NCBI GenBank assembly: GCA_963573385.1
Contig: CAUYLG010026861.1
Location: 43,480 to 107,479, forward strand
Direction of reading: 5' to 3'
Length of the DNA stretch: 64,000 bases
Origin: Cacajao melanocephalus
Lineage: Eukaryota; Chordata; Mammalia; Primates; Pitheciidae
The number at the start of each line of letters is the position of its first letter. Positions within the stretch are counted from its first letter, which is position 1. Below, one piece after another: positions 25,656 to 37,990 of the stretch. The notes beneath the pieces were generated by a model, which saw only the letters and a list, made by a program, of their open reading frames with translations, ran no database searches and was not told where the DNA came from. Made by a program: the position numbers and the translations under genes.

Positions 25656-26129
25656 TGTGGGAAGTAGAAAAATTCCTTTTTAAAGTTTCCTTTCCTGTTA
25701 AAGAATAAGTGTGCTAATAACTTTGTTAAGCCCTATCCTGTGTAGCTGTTAAACATGCCATGCTTATAGGCATGTAGTACACTTTATGTCCTTGTACTTT
25801 AACCAAGATATCTGTGATGGACGTGTTCACAGGCATGTTCCAGCTCTGCATTGCTTTCACCTGTTTAGAAAAGCTTTAAGTTGTTAGCCAATCGGGTTTT
25901 AAATTGTGAGGTCTGGCTCCAGCCAGCGGAGATCAAACACATCAGTAAGGACAATCCCAAATGCGTAAGGGATAAATTTGTCTGTTTTCCTGTAGTCATT
26001 GTACTCTTGTGGCACGATGGCTAGCGAGGATACCCTTCCTGCAGTCCAGGAAGTAAAACTTGCATTGCTAAAAGATCCTCTGTCTTAGTGCTAATTTTTT
26101 TTTGTGGCATCGAGCATCTATTTCCAACA
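25656..26129 (+). mobile_element. ERV1-type LTR, sense
   Basis: From TGTGGGAAGTAGAAA to CTATTTCCAACA, with TG...CA ends and about 474 bp. It includes TTAGCCAATCGGG (a CCAAT box), GATCAAACACATCAGTAAGGACAATCCC and a U5-like end AAGATCCTCTGTCTTAGTGC. I recall this arrangement as an ERV1 LTR but cannot name the family. No target duplication could be matched; no internal retroviral sequence follows, so a solo LTR is likely. Confidence 0.6.
25819..25840. promoter_or_regulatory. p53-like response element inside the LTR
   Basis: GGACGTGTTC (25819-25828), 2-bp spacer AC, AGGCATGTTC (25831-25840). Against two copies of RRRCWWGYYY, 19 of 20 positions fit (the only miss is G at 25823). ERV1 LTR families such as LTR10 and MER61 are known to carry p53 sites; binding here is inferred only. 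Confidence 0.55.
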
Positions 26130-27589
26130 TCTATTTCCAGCAAAGCCTTTGTGACTTCCAGTTAGGAGCTACATTTTTAGGTGCAGAGTCAGCTACTGTA
26201 AAAGTTTAGAGAAAGAAGCCAGCACAGTCCAGACTGGTCAAAGGGGTCTTCCTTAGGCCCTTGCAGTCAACCTTGGAACACCAAGTATAGCGGCTGTGCT
26301 CTGGGAGCATTGGTGAGGAAATTACGGTACAGAAAAGTACACTGTGATCTACCTAAGTGAGTGTGGGTGTGAGATACCATCAGGAGACGAGACAGCACCG
26401 AGGCCTGGTGTAACCAGGCATAGGATTCCAATAATTGGAGCTATCACATGGGCCTCGTTAGTTTGACTCTGTACCTTCTAAGCAGCCTCTGAGTGAAAAG
26501 CACATTTATGAAATGCCCCATTCATTTCCTGCCTGAGATCCTATCTTAATTCTGGGCTCTTGCCTCTTGGAGAATTAGCTGTTTCTCGGAAAACATTCCC
26601 CCCTCCTAAATATGCTGAGGCTTTCGGAGGCTTCATTTGGCAAAGCAAACTCTGCGATTGCGTGTTTTCCATATATTTTCTTAAGTATACTTTCTTCTTT
26701 GCTCGTTTAAACATCTGGTATAAAACACTAGACCAATTTGATGTTGTATCACTTCCTATCACAGATTTTGGTTGAGCTGAGAGAATACACTTAAAAACTC
26801 TGAAAATGATCTGAGTCACTGGAAATGCTGCGGCCAGCCATCATGGAGAGCCGCTGGGTCTCGATATTGCAGATGAGAAGCTGCCACACGCTTTAGCCTG
26901 CTATGGCTGCATGCGCCAGCTGACAGAGACTGCAAACGTCCAGGGAGGATGGAGACAAGCCAGCAAGTGATGTCATGGCTTTTGTAAGGCAACTTGCAGG
27001 TCACCCCTCATGCTCATCAGCCCTCCAAAATGGTGACTGGTATGTAGCACTGTTTTCAGATATATATCTTACAATGATAGGAGGAAAATTAAAATCCACG
27101 GTCATGATCAAAGGGTCAGCTAAATTGTCCCTGGCCTGGGCCTATGGAAATTCTTCACTGTATACATCCGTGAAGAACTGAAATTCTCAGTGTCTGAGGA
27201 GAGGATTAAAGCATGGAAGTAGGAGCTTTGATGTATAATTCCACAAGCCCCTGAGTTTTGGTGACATGGGAGGTGGCTGGCATGACCACGTGCTTACTGA
27301 CTTTAGATTGGGTTGAGCACCGGTTGGGGAAGACAGATACCTCTCCCCTCCTACGGCTGTCCTGAGGCACTGCACAACCTGGGAAAGGGCCTGGATTGTA
27401 GACTTAGGGCAGCCAGCCCTGGGGACTGCCTGGAATGCCACGTATGAAATGGGGTGGGGTCAGGGAAGATGATCATCTCTGAAATTACAGTGTAATTGAT
27501 GAGAAGATAGGACTGAATTGTTCTGCCTTTCCCCAAAACAGTATCTCCAAGAAAACTGAGGTTGTTCTTACTTTTCTGGCTGCCCAGTT
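26130..27589. other. 1.4 kb without recognised repeat or gene
   Basis: Frames reach 92 codons (26541-26819, minus) and 115 codons (27351-27698, minus) without motifs. Confidence 0.4.
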
Positions 27590-27905
27590 CTGCCCTGATC
27601 TCCTCTGAGCCTGAAGCTCTTCCTTGACTCCATCTCTCCCTCCTCAGAACCCCTTCAGACTTCTGCTGTTCCCTCCTCTGTCCTCTCTCACTGCCCACCT
27701 TGTGGTAAAGGCAAGTGTCTGGTCCTGCCCAGACTGCAAGCTGCTTGAGGGTGGAGACATTGTCTTATGCACCTCTGTGTGGCCTCAAGTAAGTACAGGT
27801 GTGAGGGTGAGTGCTGAATGAGCGCTGGAGCAGGGCCTGTGTCAGCTCCATCTCTGTGTTGTTGGCACGTAGCAGGGCCTCAGTAAGTGTTTGCTAAATA
27901 AAGGA
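27590..27905 (+). mobile_element. L2 LINE 3' end
   Basis: GACTGCAAGCTGCTTGAGGGTGGAGACATTGTCTTATGCACCTCTGTGTGGCC, then GGCACGTAGCAGGGCCTCAGTAAGTGTTTGCTAAATAAAGG. This is the classic L2 end ('CAAGCTCCTTGAGGGCAGGGAC...GGTGCTCAATAAATGTTTG'). Confidence 0.88.
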
Positions 27906-28634
27906 CTGACAATCAGGAGTGCAGGGTCGGGGGACCCTCTGGGATGGCCATTTGAGAATGCCACTAGAGCCCCTTGCATGTAGAGAGCAGACTGTCTTGT
28001 TCAGCCTGTGAAGCGGGTGACTCACGTTCCTTAGATCACTCTGTGCTTTGGGGAGCCTAGCTCTTGCATGGCGCCCTGCACCAATGCCCTTGCTTAGTCT
28101 CCTAGGCTGAGGCCAGGGCTCGTGATGGCTGGATGGAGGCCTCATAGTGTTTCCCTCCCTCTGGAACAGAAACAGTGATCCAGAAGAACCAGCTAAGCAT
28201 CAGGACAGTGAGGAGTCTAGAGGAAATGCCAGTGGCCATGGCCAGTAGCTGCCCTCTGTGCCCCAGTGTGGAGATGGAGGCACCTAGCCATCGGGGCTGG
28301 TTCTGGGACCTGGGGGCAGGGAGCAGGCAGCCGGGCTGGGCCACCCACTGCAGACTCTCTCGGGATATTGTTTCTCACTCCTGTCCTTGGCCACTCTCTG
28401 GGTCACTGTCACCCAGCACTTCCCTGCTCCAACCTGCTGGGCACTCTTCGGGCCCCCATGTCTTCTCTCTTCCCTCAGGTTCCCCAAAGGCCTCAGCTCA
28501 TCTGAGAGTAAATCACAATGCTGCACTTTCTCACTTCTGGGTCCCTTCTGCCTGACGCTACACTGAATTATAGTCCCCAAAACTATAGCACCTCCAAAAA
28601 GCCCTTCTACCGATTGAGGGTAGGAGCTGGGAAA
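27906..28634. other. No recognisable feature
   Basis: GC-rich, unique-looking; a 126-codon plus-strand frame at 28175-28555 and a 98-codon minus-strand frame overlap it, which argues for composition rather than coding. Confidence 0.4.
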
Positions 28635-28870
28635 GGCATTGCTTTTACAATTTTTATTGAATATACATGAGTCCAGTAAAGTGTGGAAATCCTAACAGTT
28701 CACCCTGATGAACCTTTCCATGTGTGTATGCCCATGGACCCACCACCCAGGTCGAGACTTAGAACATTTCCAGCACCGTAGAAGGCTCCTCCAAGTCAAT
28801 AACCATCTCTCCCCAAAGGGAACCACTCTCTCAATTTTGCATATGTGCCATGTATTCGTTGACTTGGCTT
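28635..28870 (-). mobile_element. L1M fragment, antisense
   Basis: ATGCCCATGGACCCACCACCCAGGTCGAGACTTAGAACATTTCCAGCACC then TCTCCCCAAAGGGAACCACTCTC matches the widespread antisense L1M/HAL1 sequence 'CCAGCACCCAGATCAAGAAACAGAACATTACCAGCACC...CCCAAAGGTAACCACT'. Confidence 0.75.
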
Positions 28871-28984
28871 TCAACAAATGATGCTAATACAACCGGGTAT
28901 TTACATGCAAAAAACCTTCCTGCCTCACATTGTACACAATTTTCTTGTGTGTGTGAAATTTCTTCATTTAAAATTCTATGCCGT

Positions 28985-29425
28985 TTTAGTCAACATTGTG
29001 CTGGTGGTCCCAGCCGGGGCGATTAGGCAAGAAAAGAGATAAAAGGTAGCCAGATTAAAAAGAAAGAAGTAAAATGATCCCTAGTAGCAGAAGACACGAT
29101 CTTTTATACAAAAATTCCCAAGCAAGCCACTAAAAATAAAACTACTGGGACTAATAGATGAGTCAGCAAATTTGCGGAATGCTAAATCCACGTACAAAAA
29201 TCAGTTGTATTCATAGACACTTGTAATGGATAATCTGAAGTTAAAATTAAGAAAATGATTCTATTTATAATAACATCAAAAAGAATAAAATAGGAAGACA
29301 TTTAACTAAAGGAGTACAAGACTTGTACTCTGAGAACTGAAACACATAATTGAAGGAAATTAGATAACTCAATAATGGAAAAATAGAAAATATTAATGTA
29401 TTAGCTGACTTAATATTCTTAAGAT
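28985..29425 (+). mobile_element. L1M ORF2 reverse-transcriptase fragment
   Basis: GTCCCAGCCGGGGCGATTAGGCAAGAAAAGAG starts the segment just before the catalytic motif. ACAAAAATCAGTTGTATTCATAGACACTTG and AACATCAAAAAGAATAAAATAGGAAGACATTTAAC follow. At ~29081-29092 the place of the catalytic FADD motif reads roughly V-A-E-D and neighbouring frames are broken, so it is inactive. The two antisense/sense L1 pieces at 28.6 and 29.0 kb are different insertions. Confidence 0.9.
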
Positions 29426-29703
29426 GGTGCCCACAGCCAATACCTGAGCACAGCGGTTGTAATAAGCCTATGTTTGCAAGACAAGGACTCCCCCAACAGG
29501 TGACCTTGGCTCCAAGACCCCCTGTTGGGACCCTGAGTCGCTTCCTCCCGCTCTCCCATCTGGCTCTCTCTTCTCTACAGGTCAGACCTGCCTTGTGGCC
29601 AAGGGATCTCCCCACTGTCTCTGGCTCTCTTTCCTTTCTCCTTCACAGGCGTTTGCCCAAGAAGTCTCTTGCATGTCTAAACCCGTCTTGGTGTCTACTT
29701 CTC

Positions 29704-30004
29704 TTTTTATTTTTGAGACGGAGTTTCTCTCTTGCTGCCCAGGCTGGAGTACAGTGGCTCGATCTCAGCTGACGGAAGCCTCTGCCTCCTGGGTTCAAGC
29801 AATTCTCCTGCCTCAGCCTCCCAAGTAGCTGAGATTACAGGTATGTGCCACCACACCCAGCTAATTTTGTATTTTTTTTTTTTTAGCAGAGACGAGGTTT
29901 TACCATGTTGGTCAGGCTGGTCTCAAACTCCCGACCTCAGGTGATCCGTCCTCCTTGACCTCCTAAAATGCTGGGATTACAGTCATGAGCCACTGTGCCC
30001 CGAC
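29704..30004 (-). mobile_element. Alu SINE, antisense, with target duplication
   Basis: T-rich start, GAGACGGAG, both arms, head CACTGTGCCCCGAC. GTGTCTAC at 29691-29698 recurs at 30006-30013. Confidence 0.95.
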
Positions 30005-30013
30005 AGTGTCTAC

Positions 30014-30744
30014 GTCTTAGAGCACCTGAACTAACACACAAAAACTGCAATATTCTGGTGCCTGGTTTCTTTCGTGTGTATCTGTCAATGAGGTCCACAC
30101 AAGTCACTGCATGGAGCAGGAAGGTATTGCCTTGGATGTGGCTGGTGTCCTCTTCCACAGGGTGGGAGACCTTATGACTTCCAGAACCTTCCAAGGTCCT
30201 CAAAACCCACAAGTCACTAGGGCAGGAGCCCCTGACAGCATCCCTGCCAGGCTGTCATCTGGACTCAGCTTGAGTGTCTTCAGGGAGAGGCCTCTGTCTC
30301 TTCTGTTCATCCACTGGAAGGCAGTGGACTAGAAAATTCTTCTTTATGTGGGGTCGGTGCACAAGACGCCTGACTCCCTCCTGCAGTGGTACAATTGACA
30401 CAAACCATTCATTCCTCTGTTCCTTCTTTGAGGGAGTGTCACCTATGGCCTGGCATGCGGGGGTCTTGTGTGAGCCCTCACTTCAGATGGGGTGGGGTGG
30501 GTGGGGAGGAACAGATGGGTGGTTGAGGTTGGCCCAGCCCTATGCCTTTTCTCTGTGCAGGGGTAGCTGGGCAGAGGTGAGTACAGACTTGGAGGTGCAG
30601 GAGGTGATGAGAGAGGAAGCAGAGCACCTCCATGAAGGCTTCTACAGCTGCAGGCTGAGTACCCTCACTTTCTCCTTGCAGATAAAACATCCCCCTTGCT
30701 CGAGAGAGAGAAAAAGGTTTTGTGCTCTCCTACAGCATGGGGCT
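30014..30744. other. No gene recognised
   Basis: The 163-codon plus-strand frame at 30274-30765 is the longest non-repeat plus-strand frame in this half. It has no domain, biased W/G/C content and no good splice or Kozak context; I regard it as chance. GGGGTGGGGTGGGTGGGG at 30489-30506 could fold as a G-quadruplex. Confidence 0.35.
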
Positions 30745-30910
30745 TGGTTGAACTCTCAGCTCTAATTCCTAGACGTTGTGTGATCTTGAGACCTTACCCT
30801 CTAGGTCTTAGTTTCCTCTTATTTCAAATATGATGATAATTTCCTACCTCTGAGACCTCTGTGAGGATTATACAATTTGATGCTTGTGAAATGTGCTTTG
30901 TGGATGACGC
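30745..30910 (+). mobile_element. MIR SINE, sense
   Basis: GTTGTGTGATCTTGAGACCTTACC, GTCTTAGTTTCCTC, TTCCTACCTCTGAGACCTCTGTGAGGATTATA follow the MIR core in order. Confidence 0.85.
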
Positions 30911-30984
30911 CTGAGCAGCAGCCCAACTCAGCTATGAGGTAGTGGTTCTAGGTGTGAGTTTAGGGGTGTATGTGTGTAAGAGGT

Positions 30985-31715
<731 letters not shown>

Positions 31716-31851
31716 GTGTTACGTGCCTTCTCTATAGAATTTGATGGAAAAGACTACTTTTCATATTTAGTCCATTTCTGCTTTATACTTGCAAGTTTAT
31801 TGAACCCTTTTACATATGATCATTAAGAAAAAAAAGAAGCTTAAATTTTTG

Positions 31852-33399
<1,548 letters not shown>

Positions 33400-33540
33400 A
33401 TCTGATGAGCTTCGAGTTGGTGCCAGGTGTTGTACTTATTAAGCATTGAGGACCTGGCTGTGAACAAGGTAGGCATGCTTTTCTCTTTCCAGGGCACACC
33501 GCCTAGGGAGACAGGCATTTAACAAATAATTTCAAATTCT
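33400..33540 (+). repeat. Ancient repeat fragment, probably LINE-derived
   Basis: TGGTGCCAGGTGTTGTACTTATTAAGCATTGAGGACCTGGCTGTGAACAAGG...GGGAGACAGGCATTTAACAAATAA follows 'TGTGCCAGGCACTGTTCTAGGCGCTGGGGATACAGCAGTGAACAA...GGAGACAGACAATAAACAAA'. Family name uncertain. Confidence 0.6.
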
Positions 33541-33702
33541 ACAATAATGACGTGTTACGATGTGTATGTCAAAAATCAATGACCATACATATCATATGTG
33601 TGATATGACACATATATGTGTCTGTGTCTGTGTTCTCTCTTCTGCCCTAGTTGATCTGAGGCTCTCCTGTCACCATTACCTCACTGTCTGCTACAGAAAG
33701 TC

Positions 33703-34008
33703 TTTTATTTTTATTTTTTTTGTGTGTGGACAGGGTCTCTCTCTGTCACCCACGCTGCAGTGCAGTGGCATGATCACAGCTCACTGGGCTCACTGCAGCC
33801 TCCACCTCTTAGGCTCAAGTGATCCTCCCACCTCAATTTCCCAAGTAGTTAGGACTACGTCACTAAACCTGGCTAATTTTTGTATTTTTTGTAGAGACAG
33901 GCTCTCCTTAGGCTGCTGAGGCTGGTCTTGAACTCCTGGGCTCAAGCAATCCTCCCGCTTCAGCTTCCTCAAGTGCTGGGATTACAGGTGTGAGCCACGT
34001 GCCCGGCC
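33703..34008 (-). mobile_element. Alu SINE, antisense, AluJ-like, with target duplication
   Basis: GGACAGGGTCTCTCTCTGTCACCC and GGGCTCAAGCAATCC are J-type variants. GCTCACTGGGCTCACTGCAGCC at 33779-33800 holds a small internal duplication. Flanks GAAAGTCTT (33696-33704) and GGAAGTCTT (34013-34021) match at 8 of 9. Confidence 0.95.
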
Positions 34009-34021
34009 TGTGGGAAGTCTT

Positions 34022-36549
34022 GAAAACAGAGGATCTACATCCTCTGACTTTGCTCTTCTTTTCCAGAATTTGCTTTGGCTATTCTGGTTCGTTTTCCTAA
34101 ATAAATTTTAGAATCAGCTCTTTAGACTCAATGAACTGTGTAAGTCAAGTGTTATTCAGGAAAAGCGCATTGGAGCTAAATATTTCTCACAAATGAAGTG
34201 TTTGCCATCAGTGGAGAACTGAATGTCAGACAGGCAAAAGGGTGAAGGAGGGATAAGGCAAAAGTTAACTTTCTTTTTTGCTTTTTTAGGTTTTGTTTTT
34301 CAAGGGACTCTGAAATTCTGTGATCCTTTCACAAATAATTTGTGGCTGATGGCTGGATGTGGGTCAGAACTATTTATAGCTGCCCAAGCCATCCTTGGTG
34401 TATTTTGCTTCTTTCACTCTTTCTTGATAACAAGCATGTAAGTGAAGCTAGAGACACGATCCTGGCCTGTAAAATAGAACGGTGGAGAGTGAAGACTCGC
34501 GGAACGACAGGCTCACAGACCCTGAGCCCACCGCACATGAGCCCACGGCCCCATTCCTGGCTGTAATGTTCCATCCAGGGATTTAGGGGACTCCAGTTAC
34601 ATCTGGCAGATTCAAGAATGAGAGAGGGTGAGGCAGCCCCAAGTATGGCCAGACAGGGAGGCTGGCCTTCGCCTGGGAGCCCTACTGGTCCTTGCTATGC
34701 TTGAGGCTGGCAGAAACCTCGGTGTGCTGTGATCAGCGGCAGTGCTGCTCTGGGTCCGCCCTGCTCCCTGCTGGGAGTGACTGGGCGGGCGGTCAGAACC
34801 CAGGGCTGCCAATCAGTGGCTGAGCCAGGGTTGGAGGTGGTGCTCATCACTTCCCCCAAATTCCAGGGACTAGAACTTAGTCACCGGGCCACACCTTATT
34901 ATAACTGGAGGCTGAAAGTGTAGTCTTGCTGTGCACCCCAGGAGGAAGAGGCGAACACAGCAGCTTCTTCCACGTAAGGGTCCCTCTTCCTCCTGGGAAA
35001 GATGGACCAGAACACATCCTGGGCCGGCGGGAAGGCCCCCTGGAGGAGGCAGCATTGGCAGTGGGCCTGGAAGGATGGTAGACTTCCCCTGAGATGGGGC
35101 GGGTAGGCGTTGTGTTCTGACATACAGAAGTGTGCCACAGATTTAAACTCTCCTCTGCCCGCCTCCTCTTTCCAGCTGACTCAGGATGGAGCAGTGTAAT
35201 TTGGGAGGACCAGGGAGGGTAACTCACCCTAAATATCTCCAGCTGCTCAACCAGGGCTAGTGAGCACAAATGCCCCAGCTTCTCACAAGGACTTTTGGTG
35301 GTCATTTTGTGAGTCAGGAAGGTGCTTTTGCAGCTGACAATTACATATTCATCGAGGAAACGTAGTAAAAACCATTCCTCCTCTCATTTACTTAAATGTG
35401 ATTTTTCTGCAGTCCTTACATAATTACTGGTATATTTCGGTAACATTATTAAGAATAAATGGGCTCGCACTTCTCAACTGTCACGCAAATTCAAATGTGA
35501 AAAGTGCCTCTTGAAACAGAGAGAGTGGGGAGGGAAAGGGAACATTTTCTTGGCAACCACCGATGCTGGCCGTGCTCAGGGCACATTGTCTGGTTATTTG
35601 GAACGAACAGTGGCAGGTGCCTTCTGAGCTGGGCTCACTTCTCTGCATCAGCCCTCACCAGGCTGCCAGGGAACTATCTATCTCGGAGAACGCATCCCCG
35701 TGCCTGGCTGATGGCAAACCTGCCCACGGTCTGATACCCAGAAGGCAGGGCCCCCAGAAAGGGACACACTGAGGGGATAGTTTAGAACTTCTGCGGTGTC
35801 CTTTCCCCAACTCTTCCCTCTCCTGGATGGCTGGGATGGAGATTGATACTCGTTTTTCAAGAATTTTAAATGGCAGGGACTGTTTCAAAAGAGCAGCTCT
35901 GTGACTGCTGTAAACTGCCCGTGCCCAGTACCTGCAAAGCTGTTCCTAAAGCCCTTACGTTATTCACAAGGAGCATGACAGCAATTGCTGTGGGGTCTCG
36001 GGGCAAGAGCACTGACACCTCTGCCCAGGTTGTGTACTGCACAATTCCGGGGAGCCATCACTTGCGTGGTCAACAACGTATTACACCTGCACTGCGGGTG
36101 GGTGGCCAGACTGCAGAATCCTGGACACAGCGACACAATCCAGGGAGGCTGCCAGGAGCCCCCAGGCTGGTGCTGTCAGGCTTTCTCTAGTCTAGGATGC
36201 AAACATGCTCTACATCTCTGTCAGTTGCCAACATGAAGGCAATGGCATTTTGGGAGGGAGCGCCTGGGAGCTGTTAACTGGATTCTGTGGCCTGGGCAAA
36301 GCCAAGCCATTGTCCTGGAGACAAGAGAGAACCCTTCTGTCCCCCTGTCCCGAGACATACAAAGCTGAGGGGCTCAGGGAGACAAGAGTTTCTGAGTAGG
36401 CCTAGAGGGTCAGTGGGAGGAAAAACCAAAGCGTTTGATACAGGAACCCAGGTTTAGCGCCTGCACACTGAGCTGGATGCCAGACAGTCTCCAGCAAGCT
36501 AGTGATCAGATTTTATTCTTTCACTTGTGACCACTTCACAGCCATTGAA
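34022..36549. other. 2.5 kb without recognised repeat or gene
   Basis: Almost repeat-free, which is unusual in this window. Overlapping frames on the minus strand at 34877-35305 (142 codons) and plus strand at 35870-36190 (106 codons) have no recognisable product. Short MIR-like scraps may be present at ~34805-34830. Confidence 0.4.
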
Positions 36550-36770
36550 TCTTTCCTTGTGCCAGGCACTGCACCAATACATGATATTATGTCATTTACT
36601 CCTCAGGGCACCCTTTGAAGGTACTTTTATGATCCTCAAAGTAGAAATGAGGAAACTGAGGCAGGGAGAGTGTCAGTCACTTGCCCAAGATCACACTGCA
36701 TGTACACAGTGGAACTGGGATCTGAGCTCAGATCCTCTGGCCCCAGAGCCTCATTTTGAACCATCGTGCT
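36550..36770 (-). mobile_element. MIR SINE, antisense
   Basis: TGCCAGGCACTGCACC, GTCATTTACTCCTCAGGGCACCC, AGTAGAAATGAGGAAACTGAGGC, TCACTTGCCCAAGATCACACTGC, GAACTGGGATCTGAGC: nearly full-length reverse MIR. Confidence 0.93.
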
Positions 36771-37134
36771 CTTCTCCTTTGCTCAGAATTACCTGAAAAT
36801 ACTGAATGTTTGCTTTAGGAAAGTAAGATTAGGGGAGGCAGACATGAGCTGGGCAGACAGGTCTGTCCCAAACACGCTGATCTTGGCGTCTTTCAACTCC
36901 TCAATATCCTTCCCTTCCCTCCTCTTCCTCTTCTACCTCCTCTCGTGCTTTTTCATGTCATAGTCGTGCCCTCTCACCAGGCTAGTCCCGAACCCCTCTG
37001 CCTCTAGCGAGGGTGGGGAGAAGGTTATTCACAGACCGCCACTTTTATCTCTTCATCAACACTACTACGTCTTCCCTTCCAGATCTGGCGCTACGTTCAC
37101 AGCCTTCAAGAAGCCTGCACAGGTTCCTGTTGCT
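36771..37134. other. No recognisable feature
   Basis: Pyrimidine-rich patch (TTCCCTTCCCTCCTCTTCCTCTTCTACCTCCTC, 36910-36942) but no gene or named repeat. Confidence 0.4.
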
Positions 37135-37280
37135 CATTTACTCATTCGATACCTGATGAGAACCTATTCTGTGCCAGGGACCATTCCAAAGCCTGAGATG
37201 CACAAATGAATGAACGGTGTGACCTACCCTTAAAAAGCCTGCTGGCTAGCTGGGGAGAAAGGGAATGGAACAGAATAGGA
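37135..37280 (+). repeat. Ancient repeat fragment, probably LINE-derived
   Basis: GAGAACCTATTCTGTGCCAGGGACCATTCCAAAGCC then AGCCTGCTGGCTAGCTGGGGAGAAAGG: same family as 33400-33540. Confidence 0.55.
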
Positions 37281-37344
37281 GAGACCAGGTGTCCCTGCAA
37301 CAGCTTAATGTGCAAAGGCCCACCTGGGGATCTGATCAAAAGCT

Positions 37345-37355
37345 GGGGGGGGGGG
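37345..37355. repeat. G11 homopolymer
   Basis: Uninterrupted run of 11 G; prone to length variation and assembly error. Confidence 0.9.
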
Positions 37356-37659
37356 CCCAGCGTCCTGCCATTCCAACAGGCTGCTGGATGCTGCTGTGGG
37401 GGCTGGGGGCTACTCTATGTATAACAGGAGCCCTGAGGATTTCTGTTGCTACCACAGGAATGAATGCCTCGTGCTGGGAGTAGGGGAGCTTAGACAGGGG
37501 CTGGGGGTTTGGGAAGGAGCTGAGTGAGGCCTGAGCCAAGTCCTGACCTAAGCCAGGGCAGGGAGCTCGGTTGCCTTTTGGAAATGAAATGCATTCAAAA
37601 CCTCACAAGGGACCTGGGCTGGCTCTGTTTCTATCCTGGAATACATATGCTATTTCTTC

Positions 37660-37770
37660 TGCCTTGACTTGCTTTGAACAAGTCACTTGCTTCTGGGAAA
37701 TGAGGAGGTTAAGCACGGAAGTGGAGCTAAGGTTCCCTCCAGCTCTAACATTTTTAGGAGTCTGTGATTC
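37660..37770 (+). mobile_element. MIR3-like SINE, sense
   Basis: GAACAAGTCACTTGCTTCTGGGAAATGAGGAGG then AAGGTTCCCTCCAGCTCTAACATTTTTAGGAGTCTGTGATTC: core plus the MIR3 end. Confidence 0.75.
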
Positions 37771-37834
37771 CCACCAAAACCTGCAGAGCAACTCCATTTA
37801 TTGCCACACTCCTAGAGCTTGGTGTGGGACACAA

Positions 37835-37990
37835 GGGACCTAAGAAATGATGCAATTCAATCTCTTCATTTTGCAAATGAGGCACCAGATCCCAAGACGA
37901 GGTAATTTTCCAAGATTACATGGTGGGTCTGAGGCCAGACCCAACCCCAGACTCCCAATTGCCAGGCCTCGGCTCCTTCCATTACAGCCC
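37835..37990 (-). mobile_element. MIR3-like SINE, antisense
   Basis: AATGATGCAATTCAATCTCTTCATTTTGCAAATGAGGCACCAGATCCCAAG...CCAAGATTACATGGTGGG then AGACCCAACCCCAGACTCCC. Lies tail-to-tail with the preceding copy, 65 bp away. Confidence 0.75.

Noticed and set aside
30274..30765. 163-codon plus-strand frame
   Set aside because: W/G/C-rich, no recognisable family, ends in a MIR; composition-driven.
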